This document shows positions 18,903 to 27,363 of a DNA stretch of 49,131 bases, piece after piece (positions within the stretch are counted from its first letter, which is position 1; every line of letters starts with the position of its first letter). Source of the stretch: Planctomycetota bacterium (GTDB taxonomy: Bacteria > Planctomycetota > JAJSAM01 > JAJVHW01). The notes beneath the pieces are model-generated. The model made no database searches. It saw only the letters and a program-made list of their open reading frames with translations, and was not told the origin of the DNA. Position numbers and translations under genes: made by a program. The DNA lies in contig JAIOPE010000138.1 in assembly GCA_021414065.1 (NCBI GenBank), forward strand, positions 1 to 49,131. Reading direction: 5' to 3'.

Positions 18903-20834
18903 TCAGATCACCGGCAGGTCGCGCTCCAGCAGGGTGAACCGGCCGGCCAGAACCTCGACCGACAGCGCGCGCAGCGACGCGTCCTCGTTGTGGCTGATGC
19001 CGCGGAAACTGCGGTCGATCCGGACGCGAGCCTCGCGGCAGAAGTGGTCGGCTAGGACGATCGCGTCGGCGCCGTCCTTCGCGTCGCCGAGGGCGAGGTG
19101 CTGCGCGTAGGCGCACGCCGACGCGATGGCGAAGACCTCCGCGCCGACATCCATCAGGCGACCGAGGAGGACCTGCTCGCCCTCGAGGGCCGTGCTGTGC
19201 CGCGCCATCGCGTGGAGCAATGCGCGCGTCAGCCGGCGCGAAGTCCGCGCGGCGTAGGCGAGATGCCCTGCCAGTTGCGGCGGCACGCCCGCGGGTGCGC
19301 CAGCGGGGAGCAGCCACATCGGATACTTCGTCGCGTAGTGCAGGCCGGCCTTCATCGCCACGCCGAGCCGCTTGCCCATCGGGAGGCGCTTGTCGAGCGC
19401 GCCGCCTGCCACGCGCAGGTGCGGGTCCAGCGCCTCGCGCGCGAGGAACAGACGGAGGATCTCGCTGGAACCCTCGAACACGGTGGTGATGCGCGCGTCG
19501 CGGACGAACCGCTCGACGGGGATCGCCGCCTCGCCGCGCTGGGCGAGCGACTCGGCCGTCTCGTATCCGCGCCCACCGCGAATCTGGAGCGTGTCGTTGA
19601 CGATCCGCCACGTCGTCTCCGTGCCCCACATCTTGCACATGGCCGCCTCGAGGCGGATGTCGGCGTCGCCGCGGTCCACGAGGCCCGACGTCAGGAGCGT
19701 CATCGCCTCCATCGCGAACACGTCGGCCGCCATGCGACCGATCTTGTCGGCGATCGCGGCGTGGTGGCCGATCGGACCGCCCCACTGCTCGCGCGACGCG
19801 GCCCAGCGCCGCACGATCGCGAGGCATCGCTTCGTCACGCCCACGGCTGCCGCGGGAAGCGTGAGGCGCCCGGTGTTCAGCGTGGTGAGCGCGATCTTCA
19901 GACCGCGTCCCTCGCCCCAGATCAGGTTCTCCTTCGGAACGAACACGTTCTCCAGCGTGATGATCACGTTCGCCATCGCCCGGTGGCCCATGAACTGCGA
20001 TACGTGGGCGATCTTCAGCCCCGGCGAGTCGGCCTCGACGACGAACGCCGAGATCTGGTCGCGCTTGCGCCCGCCGACCTCGACGGGCGGGGTCTTCGCG
20101 ACGATCACGAGCATCTTGGCGCGGGACCCGTTCGTGCACCAGAGCTTGCGACCGTTGATGACGTAGCCCTTGCCGTCGGCGGTGGGCGCCGCGTGCGTGT
20201 GCAGACGCGCAGGGTCGGAACCGGCGTCTTCCTCGGTGAGCGCGAACCCGGTGAGCTCGCCGCGCGCGCACCGCGGCAGGAACCGGTCCTTCTGCTCCTT
20301 CGTGCCGAACAGCTTGATGGGGGTCGGCACGCCGATCGACTGGTGCGCCGAGACGAGCGCAGTCGTGCTCGCGCAGATGCTCCCGAGCAGCATCGCGGCC
20401 CGCGTGTAGTCCACCTGGTGGAGCCCGAGGCCGCCGTACTCCTTCGGGATCTTGATGCCGAGGGCGCCGATCTCGCGGAGCCCGTCGATCACGAACGGCG
20501 GGATCACGCCATCGCGGTCGATGTCGTCGCCGTCGATGTTCGCCTTCGCGAACGCTTCGAGCTTCGTGATGAACTCCTGCCCCGCGGTGCGGTCGGCGGC
20601 CGACTGCGCCGGGAACGGCGAGATCATCCCCCAGTCGAACCGGCCGACGAACAGTCCGGCCGCGAAGCTCGGCAACTCGACGGCGTCGCGCGCGGTCTCC
20701 GACTGCTCGAGCGCACGCTTCTTCCCCTCGGACATGCCGGTCGTGTCGATTGCGATGTCGGTGGCGATATCGGTGGCGGCTGCGGTAGCGGCGGGAACGC
20801 GCGGCGAACTCGGGGCGGACGGCGACGTGGTCAT
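18903..20834 (-). CDS. Acyl-CoA dehydrogenase, long (VLCAD/ACAD9-like) form
   Basis: This protein of about 643 residues catalyses FAD-dependent alpha,beta-desaturation of acyl-CoA in beta-oxidation. It has IPKEYGGLGLHQVDYTRAAM, FALTEEDAGSDPARLHT (FAD/substrate motif), WCTNGSRAKMLVIVAKTP, and catalytic Glu in TTVFEGSSEILRLFLAREAL. The extra 170-residue C-terminal domain is typical of the long membrane-associated family. ATG 20834 begins with an Ala/Thr-rich lead of about 33 residues before MSEGKKRALEQ (ATG 20735), which may be the true start. The gene is followed only by repeats. The 8-bp gap to the DUF2007 gene upstream suggests one transcript. Confidence 0.9.
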   Translation of the reverse strand: MTTSPSAPSSPRVPAATAAATDIATDIAIDTTGMSEGKKRALEQSETARDAVELPSFAAGLFVGRFDWGMISPFPAQSAADRTAGQEFITKLEAFAKANIDGDDIDRDGVIPPFVIDGLREIGALGIKIPKEYGGLGLHQVDYTRAAMLLGSICASTTALVSAHQSIGVPTPIKLFGTKEQKDRFLPRCARGELTGFALTEEDAGSDPARLHTHAAPTADGKGYVINGRKLWCTNGSRAKMLVIVAKTPPVEVGGRKRDQISAFVVEADSPGLKIAHVSQFMGHRAMANVIITLENVFVPKENLIWGEGRGLKIALTTLNTGRLTLPAAAVGVTKRCLAIVRRWAASREQWGGPIGHHAAIADKIGRMAADVFAMEAMTLLTSGLVDRGDADIRLEAAMCKMWGTETTWRIVNDTLQIRGGRGYETAESLAQRGEAAIPVERFVRDARITTVFEGSSEILRLFLAREALDPHLRVAGGALDKRLPMGKRLGVAMKAGLHYATKYPMWLLPAGAPAGVPPQLAGHLAYAARTSRRLTRALLHAMARHSTALEGEQVLLGRLMDVGAEVFAIASACAYAQHLALGDAKDGADAIVLADHFCREARVRIDRSFRGISHNEDASLRALSVEVLAGRFTLLERDLPVI

Positions 20835-20841
20835 CCAGCCA

Positions 20842-21072
20842 CTATCGGCGGCACGCGCCCCCGGGCAAGTCCTCTCCCAGGAGCTGCTTCGCCCGAGCGT
20901 GATCCTCGTCACGTACGGAGACGTTCGGCGCGGACCCGGCGTCCATCCCGACCTCGCCCCGGACGCCCCAGAGGCTCTCGTTCCCGACGTACGCCTGGAT
21001 CCCATTGGATTCCAAGAGCCCTGCCACGAGGTGGGCGTCCATCAGGTTCTTCGCGACGTACAAGAGCCTCAT
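20842..21072 (-). CDS. DUF2007 small protein
   Basis: This 76-residue protein is MRLLYVAKNLMDAHLVAGLL, then GIQAYVGNESLWGVRGE and ending NVSVRDEDHARAKQLLGED. The ferredoxin-like DUF2007 fold, sometimes annotated as a putative signal-transducing protein, is recognised from the L..A.L.ESNGI.A pattern and the V.DED...A...L end. The start at 21072 is chosen for a GGGAG site; longer frames upstream overlap the icd promoter. Its specific role is unknown. Confidence 0.85.
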   Translation of the reverse strand: MRLLYVAKNLMDAHLVAGLLESNGIQAYVGNESLWGVRGEVGMDAGSAPNVSVRDEDHARAKQLLGEDLPGGACRR

Positions 21073-21118
21073 GGGCCACTCCCTGTCGTGCTTCCTGCGG
21101 GCGCCGCATCGGCACCGA

Positions 21119-21124
21119 TAGACT
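21119..21124 (+). promoter_or_regulatory. TANNNT -10 box of icd
   Basis: TAGACT is identical to the box before the selenoprotein gene. It lies 33 bases before ATG 21158, with a GGAG ribosome binding site between. Confidence 0.4.
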
Positions 21125-21157
21125 CGCCCGCTCCAGAAGCGTAACGGAGACCACACC

Positions 21158-22555
21158 ATGAGCAACGCACCCAGCACCGTACCTGTCGGCGGAACCATCC
21201 ACATCGCGAACGGGAAACTCGTCGTCCCGTCGAACCCGGTCATCCCCTTCATCGAGGGCGACGGCACGGGACGCGACATCTGGCGCGCGTCGGTCCGCGT
21301 CTTCGACGCCGCCGTGGCGAAGGCCTACAAGGGCGAGCGCAAGATCGTGTGGCACGAGGTCCTCGCCGGCGAGAAGGCCTTCAAGCAGACGAACAACTGG
21401 CTCCCCGACGAGACGGTCGCCGCGTTCCAGAAGTATCTCGTCGGCATCAAAGGACCGCTCACGACGCCGATCGGCGGCGGCATCCGCTCGCTGAACGTCG
21501 CGCTGCGCCAGATGCTCGACCTGTACGTCTGCCTGCGCCCCGTCCGCTACTTCAAGGGCGTGCCCTCGCCCGTGAAGAAGCCCGAGGACGTGGACATGGT
21601 CATCTTCCGCGAGAACACAGAAGACATCTACGCCGGGATCGAGTGGGCCGCGGGCTCCGACGCCGCGAAGAAGGTGATCGCGTTCCTCCAGCAGGAGTTC
21701 CCGAAGGAGGCGAAGAAGATCCGGTTCCCGGAGTCGAGCGGCGTCGGCATCAAGCCGATCTCGAAGGACGGCACCGAGCGCCTCGTCCGCGCGGCGATCC
21801 GCTACGCGCTGAAGCACAAGCGCAAGAGCCTGACGATCGTCCACAAGGGCAACATCATGAAGTTCACCGAGGGTGCCTTCAAGGACTGGGGTTACGGCGT
21901 CGCCACGCGTGAGTTCCGCGCCGACGTCGTCACCGAGCGCGAGTCGTGGATCCTCGGCAACAAGGAGTCCGACGCGTCGCTCACGACCGAGGCGAACGCC
22001 CGTCTCGTCGAGCCCGGCTACGACATGCTCCCGCCGGCCCAGCGCGACGGTCTGCACAAGGAGATCGAGACGGCGCTCGCCCTCTGGCCCTCGCACGGCG
22101 GCGGCCAGTGGAAGAAGAAGCTGATGGTGAAGGACTCCATCGCCGACATCACGCTCCAGCAGGTCCTGACGCGCGCGAAGGACTTCGACGTGATCGCCAC
22201 GATGAACCTGAACGGCGACTACCTCTCCGACGCCCTCGCGGCGCAGGTCGGCGGCATCGGCATCGCTCCCGGCGGCAACATCAACTACGACTCGGGCCAC
22301 GCCATCTTCGAGGCGACCCACGGCACCGCGCCGAAGTACGCCGACAAGGACCAGGTCAACCCCGGCTCCGTCATCCTCTCCGGCATCATGATGCTCGAGC
22401 ACATGGGCTGGCAGGAGGCCGCCGACCTCATCCTGAAAGGCATGGACACGGCCATCGGCAACAAGACCGTGACCTACGACTTCCACCGCATGATGCCCGG
22501 CGCCACCCTCCGCAAGTGCTCGGAGTTCGCCGACGACATCATCGCGGGCATGTAG
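21158..22555 (+). CDS. icd: NADP-type isocitrate dehydrogenase
   Basis: This 465-residue TCA-cycle enzyme oxidatively decarboxylates isocitrate to 2-oxoglutarate. [13 protein letters not shown] is the N-terminal motif. The substrate serine S111 is in RSLNVALRQ (equivalent to Ser113 of the E. coli enzyme), with [14 protein letters not shown] and [19 protein letters not shown]. The metal-binding Asp is in [20 protein letters not shown], and the cofactor region is [20 protein letters not shown]. The enzyme is slightly longer than the E. coli one (416), mostly through an insertion around residues 285-330. The ATG has a GGAG site, and a strong hairpin follows the stop. Confidence 0.97.
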   Translation: MSNAPSTVPVGGTIHIANGKLVVPSNPVIPFIEGDGTGRDIWRASVRVFDAAVAKAYKGERKIVWHEVLAGEKAFKQTNNWLPDETVAAFQKYLVGIKGPLTTPIGGGIRSLNVALRQMLDLYVCLRPVRYFKGVPSPVKKPEDVDMVIFRENTEDIYAGIEWAAGSDAAKKVIAFLQQEFPKEAKKIRFPESSGVGIKPISKDGTERLVRAAIRYALKHKRKSLTIVHKGNIMKFTEGAFKDWGYGVATREFRADVVTERESWILGNKESDASLTTEANARLVEPGYDMLPPAQRDGLHKEIETALALWPSHGGGQWKKKLMVKDSIADITLQQVLTRAKDFDVIATMNLNGDYLSDALAAQVGGIGIAPGGNINYDSGHAIFEATHGTAPKYADKDQVNPGSVILSGIMMLEHMGWQEAADLILKGMDTAIGNKTVTYDFHRMMPGATLRKCSEFADDIIAGM

Positions 22556-22580
22556 TTCCCAAACGCGCTCGCAGCTCACC

Positions 22581-22610
22581 CACGGGGGACGCGCCGCCGC
22601 GTCCCCCGTG
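22581..22610 (+). terminator. Strong hairpin after icd
   Basis: CACGGGGGACGCG (22581-22593) and CGCGTCCCCCGTG (22598-22610) form a perfect 13-bp stem with loop CCGC. It lies 25 bases after the icd stop. There is no T-run, so this would be an atypical intrinsic terminator or a 3'-end stabiliser. Confidence 0.6.
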
Positions 22611-22634
22611 CGATTCGATGGAGGGACGCAGAGC

Positions 22635-22726
22635 GGACGGGCTTCACGTCTTCACTCGGTCGCCGCACTTGCCCCGGACGCTCAACCGCCGCCTACGGCG
22701 AGCAAGTGAAGAAGTGAAGCCTGTCC
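22635..22726. repeat. Hairpin repeat with TTCACTTCTTCAC ends, copy 1
   Basis: The left end GGCTTCACGTCTTCACTCG and right end CAAGTGAAGAAGTGAAGCC are inverted repeats. The middle carries CGGACGCTCAACCGCCG and TACGGCGAG. The second copy, at 30504-30589, matches over its whole length. No coding capacity. Confidence 0.8.
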
Positions 22727-22745
22727 CCGGGCCGCCGCAGCGACG

Positions 22746-22751
22746 TAGGAT
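22746..22751 (+). promoter_or_regulatory. TANNNT -10 box, leaderless start at GTG 22759
   Basis: TAGGAT ends seven bases before the start codon, with no ribosome binding site. Confidence 0.5.
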
Positions 22752-22758
22752 CCCCAGC

Positions 22759-24117
22759 GTGTCAGCGACACCGCCGCCCGCTCACCCGCGGAAGCTCAGG
22801 AAGTTCGCGGTCCTCACGGCCGCGATCGTCGGCGCGGCATGTCTCGCGGTCGCGCTCTGGCGAACCCCTCGACAGGCCTGGGACGACGAGCGCGCGCGAC
22901 TCCGCGCCGCGGGGTATGCGATATCGCAGGCCGAGTGGCTCGGGCCGGGGGTCCCGGTCGAGGAGAACGGCGCACCGGAGATCGACGCCGCGGACGCATG
23001 GCTCACGGTCGAGCTGGGAACGGAGTGGGAGCGGACGACGATCGGACCGTGGCGACTCGATCGGGATCCGTGGTGGAAGGACGCGACGCCTGAGGATGTC
23101 GCAGACACCCAGGCGCTCCTCGTCCGCGCCGAGCCGTACTTCCGGCGCGTGGCGGCCGCCGCGCGGAGGCCGCATCTTCGATGGGAACCGGGCAGTTCTC
23201 CGTTCGACTGGACGGCGAACTCCGCTCCGCGCCTGCAGCGGCTCGCCCGGATGTGTTCCGCCGCCGCGCGGTTCTCATCGGACCCGGCGCGGCGACTCGA
23301 GTCCGTCGCGACCGAGCTCCGGATCGCCGCCCTGCCGGATCGCCCGATCGTGGGAGACGAGGCGTGGGTGAGGCGGTCCTGCGCCCGCTCGGCACTTGAG
23401 GATCTTCGGTACTGCGTCGAGTCCGGTGCGATCTCGGCGGCAGACGCTGCGCGGACGCTGCAAGACGTTCCAATTCCGCAATTCGCGGATCGGTACGACG
23501 ACACGCTCCGGGCGCACATCGCCGCCTGGGCGTCCGTCGAGCCGGAGTGGTTCCTCTCGCCCTTGACGCGACGGATGGGCTATCTCAAGCCCTACCCCGG
23601 CCACGGTCCGGTCCCGGTCCCGCTGCGCCACGGCGACATCGTGGGAGTGGGCATGTTGCCCATCCCGTCGTCGCTGCTCGAGTGGACCTGGTACGGCGCG
23701 TCGGATCTGCTCCGTGGGTTCCGCGCGGCCTGCGAGGTCCGCGGCGCGAAGCCGTCGGAGATTCGCGCGGCGCTCCGCCCGCTCGAGACGCCGCACGACT
23801 GCAACCATCACTTCGAACCGATTGCGATCGCGGTGGACACACTGCGCGCCTCCACGCGAATCGACGCCAGCGCTGGCCTGACGCGGATCGCGCTCGCCGC
23901 GCGACGCGTACGGGAGACGACCGGTCGGTGGCCAGTAACGCTCGCCGACCTCGGCGGCGACTTTCCCGTGGATCCGTTCTCCGACGTGCCTTTCGGCTAC
24001 GAGGTTGTGGACGACGCGATCCGCGTCACGTCGCGCGGAGCCTTCGCGCCCGACGCGCCGCCGCATGATGAGGCACTCCTCGACGACGGTCTCCTGTGGG
24101 TGGTCTACGCGAACTGA
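22759..24117 (+). CDS. Membrane-anchored unknown protein with pseudopilin-like tail
   Basis: This 452-residue protein has one N-terminal membrane anchor (KFAVLTAAIVGAACLAVALW) followed by a helical extracytoplasmic part. The C-terminal 80 residues, RVRETTGRWPVTLADLGGD then DPFSDVPFGYEVVDDAIRV, resemble the end of type II pseudopilin-like proteins common in planctomycetes. The GTG start is chosen because a TANNNT box lies seven bases upstream and the anchor begins soon after. The last codons (DEALLDDGLLWVVYAN) recur as a stray fragment at 28777-28827, so a paralogue once existed nearby. Its function is not known. Confidence 0.75.
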   Translation: MSATPPPAHPRKLRKFAVLTAAIVGAACLAVALWRTPRQAWDDERARLRAAGYAISQAEWLGPGVPVEENGAPEIDAADAWLTVELGTEWERTTIGPWRLDRDPWWKDATPEDVADTQALLVRAEPYFRRVAAAARRPHLRWEPGSSPFDWTANSAPRLQRLARMCSAAARFSSDPARRLESVATELRIAALPDRPIVGDEAWVRRSCARSALEDLRYCVESGAISAADAARTLQDVPIPQFADRYDDTLRAHIAAWASVEPEWFLSPLTRRMGYLKPYPGHGPVPVPLRHGDIVGVGMLPIPSSLLEWTWYGASDLLRGFRAACEVRGAKPSEIRAALRPLETPHDCNHHFEPIAIAVDTLRASTRIDASAGLTRIALAARRVRETTGRWPVTLADLGGDFPVDPFSDVPFGYEVVDDAIRVTSRGAFAPDAPPHDEALLDDGLLWVVYAN

Positions 24118-24150
24118 CCACGCGCGGTGCAGCTGGCGGCGCCCGCCGGG

Positions 24151-25122
24151 TCACCGCGCAGTCGGCGGTGTACCCGCCCCGCCCGGTGTTCCCGCCGCCG
24201 CACGCGACCGCATCAGCGAGGCCGCGACCGCCACACCGAGGATGCCCGCGATCACAGCCAGCGACGCGAGCGGCGGCACCTTCACGAAGTCCACGGCGGA
24301 CATCTTCACGCCCACGAAGACCAGCACGAACGCGAGTCCGACCTTCAGGTAGCGGAAGCGGTCAGCGAGATCCGCGAGGAGGAAGTAGAGGGAACGCAGT
24401 CCGAGGATCGCGAAGATGTTCGACGTGAACACGATGAACGGGTCGCTCGTCACGGCGAAGATCGCGGGGATCGAGTCCACGGCGAAGATCACGTCGGTGA
24501 ACTCGACCAGCACGAGCGCGAGGAAGAGAGGCGTCGCGAGGAGCCGTCCGTCCACGCGGGTGAAGAAGTTCGCGCCGTCGAGCCGGTCCGTGGACGGGAT
24601 CAGCCGCCGCACCAGTCGCATCGCCCACGAGTCCGTCGGTCCGTCTGCGTGCTTCCGCTGGAGGAAGAGCTTCACGCCCGTCAGCACGAGGAACGCGCCG
24701 AACACGTAGATCAGCCAGTGGAAGCGCTGGAGTAGCGCGGAGCCCGCGAAGATCATCCCCGCGCGCAGGACGAGTGCGGACAGGATGCCCCAGAAGAGCA
24801 CCCGGTGTTGCTGGATCGAGGGGATGCCGAGCGACGCGAAGATGACCACGAACACGAACACGTTGTCGATCGAGAGCGACTTCTCGATCAGGTAGCCCGC
24901 GAAGTACTCAAGTCCCCGCTCAGGCCCGTGCATCGTCCACACGCCCACGCCGAACACTGTGGCCAGAGCGATCCACACGATGCTCCAGACCAGCGCCTCG
25001 CGGACGCCGACCACGTGCGCCTTGCGATGGAACACGCCGAGGTCGAGCGCGAGCATCACGAAGACGAAGGCGATGAAGCCGGCCCAGAGGCCGGGACTGC
25101 CGATCTGTTCGACTGGGGGCAT
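24151..25122 (-). CDS. terC: TerC/Alx-family integral membrane protein
   Basis: This 323-residue protein has about nine hydrophobic segments. The family signature is EKSLSIDNVFVFVVIFASLGI near residue 80 and FTDVIFAVDSIPAIFAVTSD near 215, with the conserved acidic residues that bind Mn or Ca ions. The family is linked to manganese export, tellurite resistance and loading of metals onto exported enzymes. The C-terminus (RSRAAAGTPGGAGTPPTAR) is disordered. I looked upstream for a yybP-ykoY Mn riboswitch and did not recognise one. The gene converges with the unknown membrane protein, 33 bp from its stop. Confidence 0.93.
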   Translation of the reverse strand: MPPVEQIGSPGLWAGFIAFVFVMLALDLGVFHRKAHVVGVREALVWSIVWIALATVFGVGVWTMHGPERGLEYFAGYLIEKSLSIDNVFVFVVIFASLGIPSIQQHRVLFWGILSALVLRAGMIFAGSALLQRFHWLIYVFGAFLVLTGVKLFLQRKHADGPTDSWAMRLVRRLIPSTDRLDGANFFTRVDGRLLATPLFLALVLVEFTDVIFAVDSIPAIFAVTSDPFIVFTSNIFAILGLRSLYFLLADLADRFRYLKVGLAFVLVFVGVKMSAVDFVKVPPLASLAVIAGILGVAVAASLMRSRAAAGTPGGAGTPPTAR

Positions 25123-25350
25123 GGAGTGTTCTCGGGGACTGTCGGATCTGTGGGTGGAGGTCGGACACGCCCGCGATCAGAGCGGGCGCAACGGGGCGCG
25201 GGATCGCGGCGACCCCGACCGCCGTCGGATGGCGGGCGGCGGCCAGGGCGCGCTGGATTCGAGAGTTGCACGGAGGATCGCAGGAGGACTCGCCGGGTCT
25301 TGTCCGGACCCAGCCGCCCCCGTGGTCACTCCGGGACACGACTTCGCCGG
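25123..25350. other. Intergenic region upstream of terC
   Basis: These 228 bp between the zinc-ribbon gene's 3' end and the terC start hold no credible gene, repeat or clear promoter hexamer. Confidence 0.3.
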
Positions 25351-25668
25351 TCAGTCGAACATGCTCGAGATCGAGTCGAACCAGCCGCCGCGGCGGTCCT
25401 CTGTTCGCCGCGGATGCCGCCGGTCATCGTCCTCGCCGAACGTGCGGGCGCTGCGAGAGCGGCGCCCGTCGTCGTCGTCGTCGTCGTCGTCGTGCTCGTC
25501 CTCGTCCTCGTCGTCGTTGTCGTTGTCGTCTCGGCCCAATCGCGCGAGGAGCTTCTCCAACTCCCCGCGGTCGAGCCAAACGCCGCGGCAGGACGGGCAG
25601 ATGTCGATGACCACGCCCTCACGGACGCGCTCGTCGAGCACCTGATTCGCGCATCGGAGGCAGTTCAT
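25351..25668 (-). CDS. Zinc-ribbon (TFIIB-type) small protein with poly-acidic tract
   Basis: This 105-residue protein is MNCLRCANQVLDERVREGV, then IDICPSCRGVWLDRGELEKL. The two CxxC pairs and the WLDRGEL helix are the zf-TFIIB domain signature. An acidic run of D, N, E and H residues follows, coded by a GTC/GTT trinucleotide microsatellite at about 25473-25535. The C-terminus (RGGWFDSISSMFD) is a short amphipathic helix. The start overlaps the stop of the hibernation factor gene (ATGA), so the two are probably translated together. Zinc binding is likely; the partner is unknown. The microsatellite may vary in length between strains. Confidence 0.85.
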   Translation of the reverse strand: MNCLRCANQVLDERVREGVVIDICPSCRGVWLDRGELEKLLARLGRDDNDNDDEDEDEHDDDDDDDDGRRSRSARTFGEDDDRRHPRRTEDRRGGWFDSISSMFD

Positions 25669-26063
25669 CGGCGGCTCCCATCGGCGGGCGTCCCCGGCTT
25701 CCGCACGGGGTGACCGACGCCGCGGTCCGCCACCTCCGCAGCGCTGGCGCGGTCGAGGAGCCTCGATCGGCGGTCTTCTTGACGAGCGAACGCACGCGCG
25801 GCGCGGTCCGTCGCCGCGGCGATCGCCGCGTCCACGTCGTCCGAGTCGGCGGCCGCGCGCACGGACGGTCCGTGGCGGCCGCGGACGACGACCGTGCAGG
25901 TCTTGTCCACGCCCCCGCGCGGGCCGTTGCTGTCGCTGATCATGAACTCGGCCGCAACGACGGCGCCGCCGAAGCGGTCGAACGCAAAGCCAGCGCGTCG
26001 CTCGGCGCGCTCGCGCAACGCATCCGTCACATCGACGCCACGGCCTCGGATCTCGATCTTCAT
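25665..26063 (-). CDS. hpf: Ribosome hibernation promoting factor / sigma-54 modulation (HPF/RaiA) protein
   Basis: This 132-residue protein is MKIEIRGRGVDVTDALRERA, then FDRFGGAVVAAEFMISDSNG and KTCTVVVRGRHGPSVRAAAD, followed by DDVDAAIAAATDRAARAF. The beta-alpha-beta(3)-alpha layout is that of the short HPF/RaiA family, which binds the 30S decoding site in stationary phase. The C-terminal 30 residues (SRLLDRASAAEVADRG...) are non-conserved, and the long-HPF dimerisation domain is absent. The gene is preceded by a GAGGAA ribosome binding site and a GC-rich hairpin at 26075-26094. It is divergent from the NhaR-like regulator. Confidence 0.88.
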   Translation of the reverse strand: MKIEIRGRGVDVTDALRERAERRAGFAFDRFGGAVVAAEFMISDSNGPRGGVDKTCTVVVRGRHGPSVRAAADSDDVDAAIAAATDRAARAFARQEDRRSRLLDRASAAEVADRGVGHPVRKPGTPADGSRR

Positions 26064-26074
26064 GGGGTTCCTCC

Positions 26075-26094
26075 CCGGCGGGGATCTCCGCCGG
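26075..26094 (-). promoter_or_regulatory. GC-rich hairpin in the hpf leader
   Basis: CCGGCGG (26075-26081) pairs with CCGCCGG (26088-26094), placing a 7-bp stem immediately upstream of the hpf ribosome binding site. It could affect initiation. Confidence 0.35.
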
Positions 26095-26150
26095 CCGGAG
26101 GACTCTCCCCGCAGCGCCCCTGTTCGCCAATGAGGATATCTCGTCGCGCT

Positions 26151-26171
26151 CGTACGGGAAAACCGTACGAT
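26151..26171 (+). promoter_or_regulatory. Palindrome CGTACGG-N5-CCGTACG overlapping a TANNNT -10 box
   Basis: The inverted repeat is perfect (26151-26157 and 26163-26169). It overlaps TACGAT (26166-26171), the likely -10 box of the LysR-type gene starting at 26189. A GAGAGG ribosome binding site lies between. This is a plausible autoregulatory operator that could also act on the divergent hpf gene. Confidence 0.5.
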
Positions 26172-26188
26172 CGCCACGAGAGGCAACC

Positions 26189-27109
26189 GTGGCCGGCGAC
26201 TGGCTCAACTACCATCACCTCCTCTACTTCTGGGCCGTGGCGCGCGACGGCGGCGTGCGCCGCGCGGCGGAGCGGCTCTTCCTTTCGCCGCAGACGCTCT
26301 CCGGACAGATCCGGGAACTCGAACTGTCGCTCGGAGAGCGCCTGTTCGAACGGCAGGGCCGCCGCCTGGTCCTCACGGAGTCCGGTCGGCTCGCGTACCG
26401 CTACGCGGACGAGATCTTCACGCTCGGAGACGAGATGGCGAGCGCGCTCCGCGGAAACTCCGTGGGACGTCCGCCGCGCCTGGTCGTCGGCATCGCCGAC
26501 GTGCTCCCGAAACTCGTCGTGCGGCACATCCTCGAACCAGCTTTCCGGCTGAAGGACGACGTGCGTGTCACGTGCCGGGAGGACCGGACGGAGCGATTGC
26601 TCGCCGAACTCGCGGTGCACGAGATCGACGTGGTGCTCTCCGACGCTCCGGTCTCGGCGTCCGTCGCGGTGAGGGCGTTCAGTCATCTGCTCGGCGAGAG
26701 CGCCGTCACGTTCCACGCGGCGCCGAAGCTCGCGAAGTCGCTGCGACGCCGATTCCCGCGGTCTCTCGACGGAGCGCCGGTACTCCTGCCGGCCGAGGGA
26801 TCGGTGCTCCGACGCTCCCTCGATCAGTGGTTCGACGAAGTGGGCGTGCGCCCCCGTGTCGTGGCGGAGTGCCAGGACAGCGCATTGCTGAATGCGCTCG
26901 GCCAGGACGGGTTCGGAGCGTTCCCGGCACCGTCCGTCGTCGACGACGAGGTGCGGCGTCGGTACGGCGTGCGCTCACTCGGCGTAGCGGGCGAGATCCG
27001 CGAGCGCTTCTACGCCGTCAGTCTCCAGCGCCGAGTCCGCAACCCGGCCGTAGCCGCGATCTGCGAGCAAGCACGCGCCGTGACCTTCTTCCATTCGGGG
27101 ACGGGGTGA
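26189..27109 (+). CDS. LysR-type regulator, NhaR-like
   Basis: This 306-residue protein has an N-terminal winged helix NYHHLLYFWAVARDGGVRRA, then ERLFLSPQTLSGQIRELELS and LGERLFERQGRRLVLTESGR. The NYHHLLYFW beginning is characteristic of the NhaR subgroup, which responds to Na+/H+ or other stresses. The effector domain follows (RPPRLVVGIADVLPKLVVR, IDVVLSDAPVSASVAVRAF, GFGAFPAPSVVDDEVRRRYG). The GTG start is supported by the GAGAGG site and the promoter palindrome. The last four codons and the stop lie within an inserted inverted-repeat element (27097 onward), so the original C-terminus may have been a few residues longer. Confidence 0.9.
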   Translation: MAGDWLNYHHLLYFWAVARDGGVRRAAERLFLSPQTLSGQIRELELSLGERLFERQGRRLVLTESGRLAYRYADEIFTLGDEMASALRGNSVGRPPRLVVGIADVLPKLVVRHILEPAFRLKDDVRVTCREDRTERLLAELAVHEIDVVLSDAPVSASVAVRAFSHLLGESAVTFHAAPKLAKSLRRRFPRSLDGAPVLLPAEGSVLRRSLDQWFDEVGVRPRVVAECQDSALLNALGQDGFGAFPAPSVVDDEVRRRYGVRSLGVAGEIRERFYAVSLQRRVRNPAVAAICEQARAVTFFHSGTG

Positions 27110-27353
27110 ACCTACGGACTGCCCGGCGGGCGATGTCACGCTAGCCATCTCTGACGCGACATCTGCTCTGGCCTGCGCACCCGATGTGCGTGCCGCGCCG
27201 ACCGGCCGGTCGGCGACGTCGGGCGTGCTGCACAGTCACATCAACCGCGGTGCTACGGAACTGCAGCGCCTCGGTCTCGCTGCGACGGGCGTGCTCGGCC
27301 ACAGTCGCGCGGACGATCGCACGTCGGAAAGTCCACAGGTTCACCCTGTCCGC
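27097..27353 (+). mobile_element. MITE-like element, 257 bp, family with GGGGACGGGGTGAAC ends, copy 1
   Basis: The left end (27097-27120, GGGGACGGGGTGAACCTACG) and right end (27329-27353) are inverted repeats with about three mismatches in 24. The inner sequence includes GGAACTGCAGCGCCTCGGTC, which is found reverse-complemented in copy 2 (31687-31930). It has no coding capacity, provides the stop codon of the upstream regulator, and ends ten bases before the stop of the convergent lipoprotein gene. Confidence 0.8.
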
Positions 27354-27363
27354 GCGGAGGGTG

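Noticed and set aside
25123..25350. yybP-ykoY manganese riboswitch upstream of terC
   Set aside because: The family often has one, but I could not find the paired GGGGAG-type motifs or stems here.
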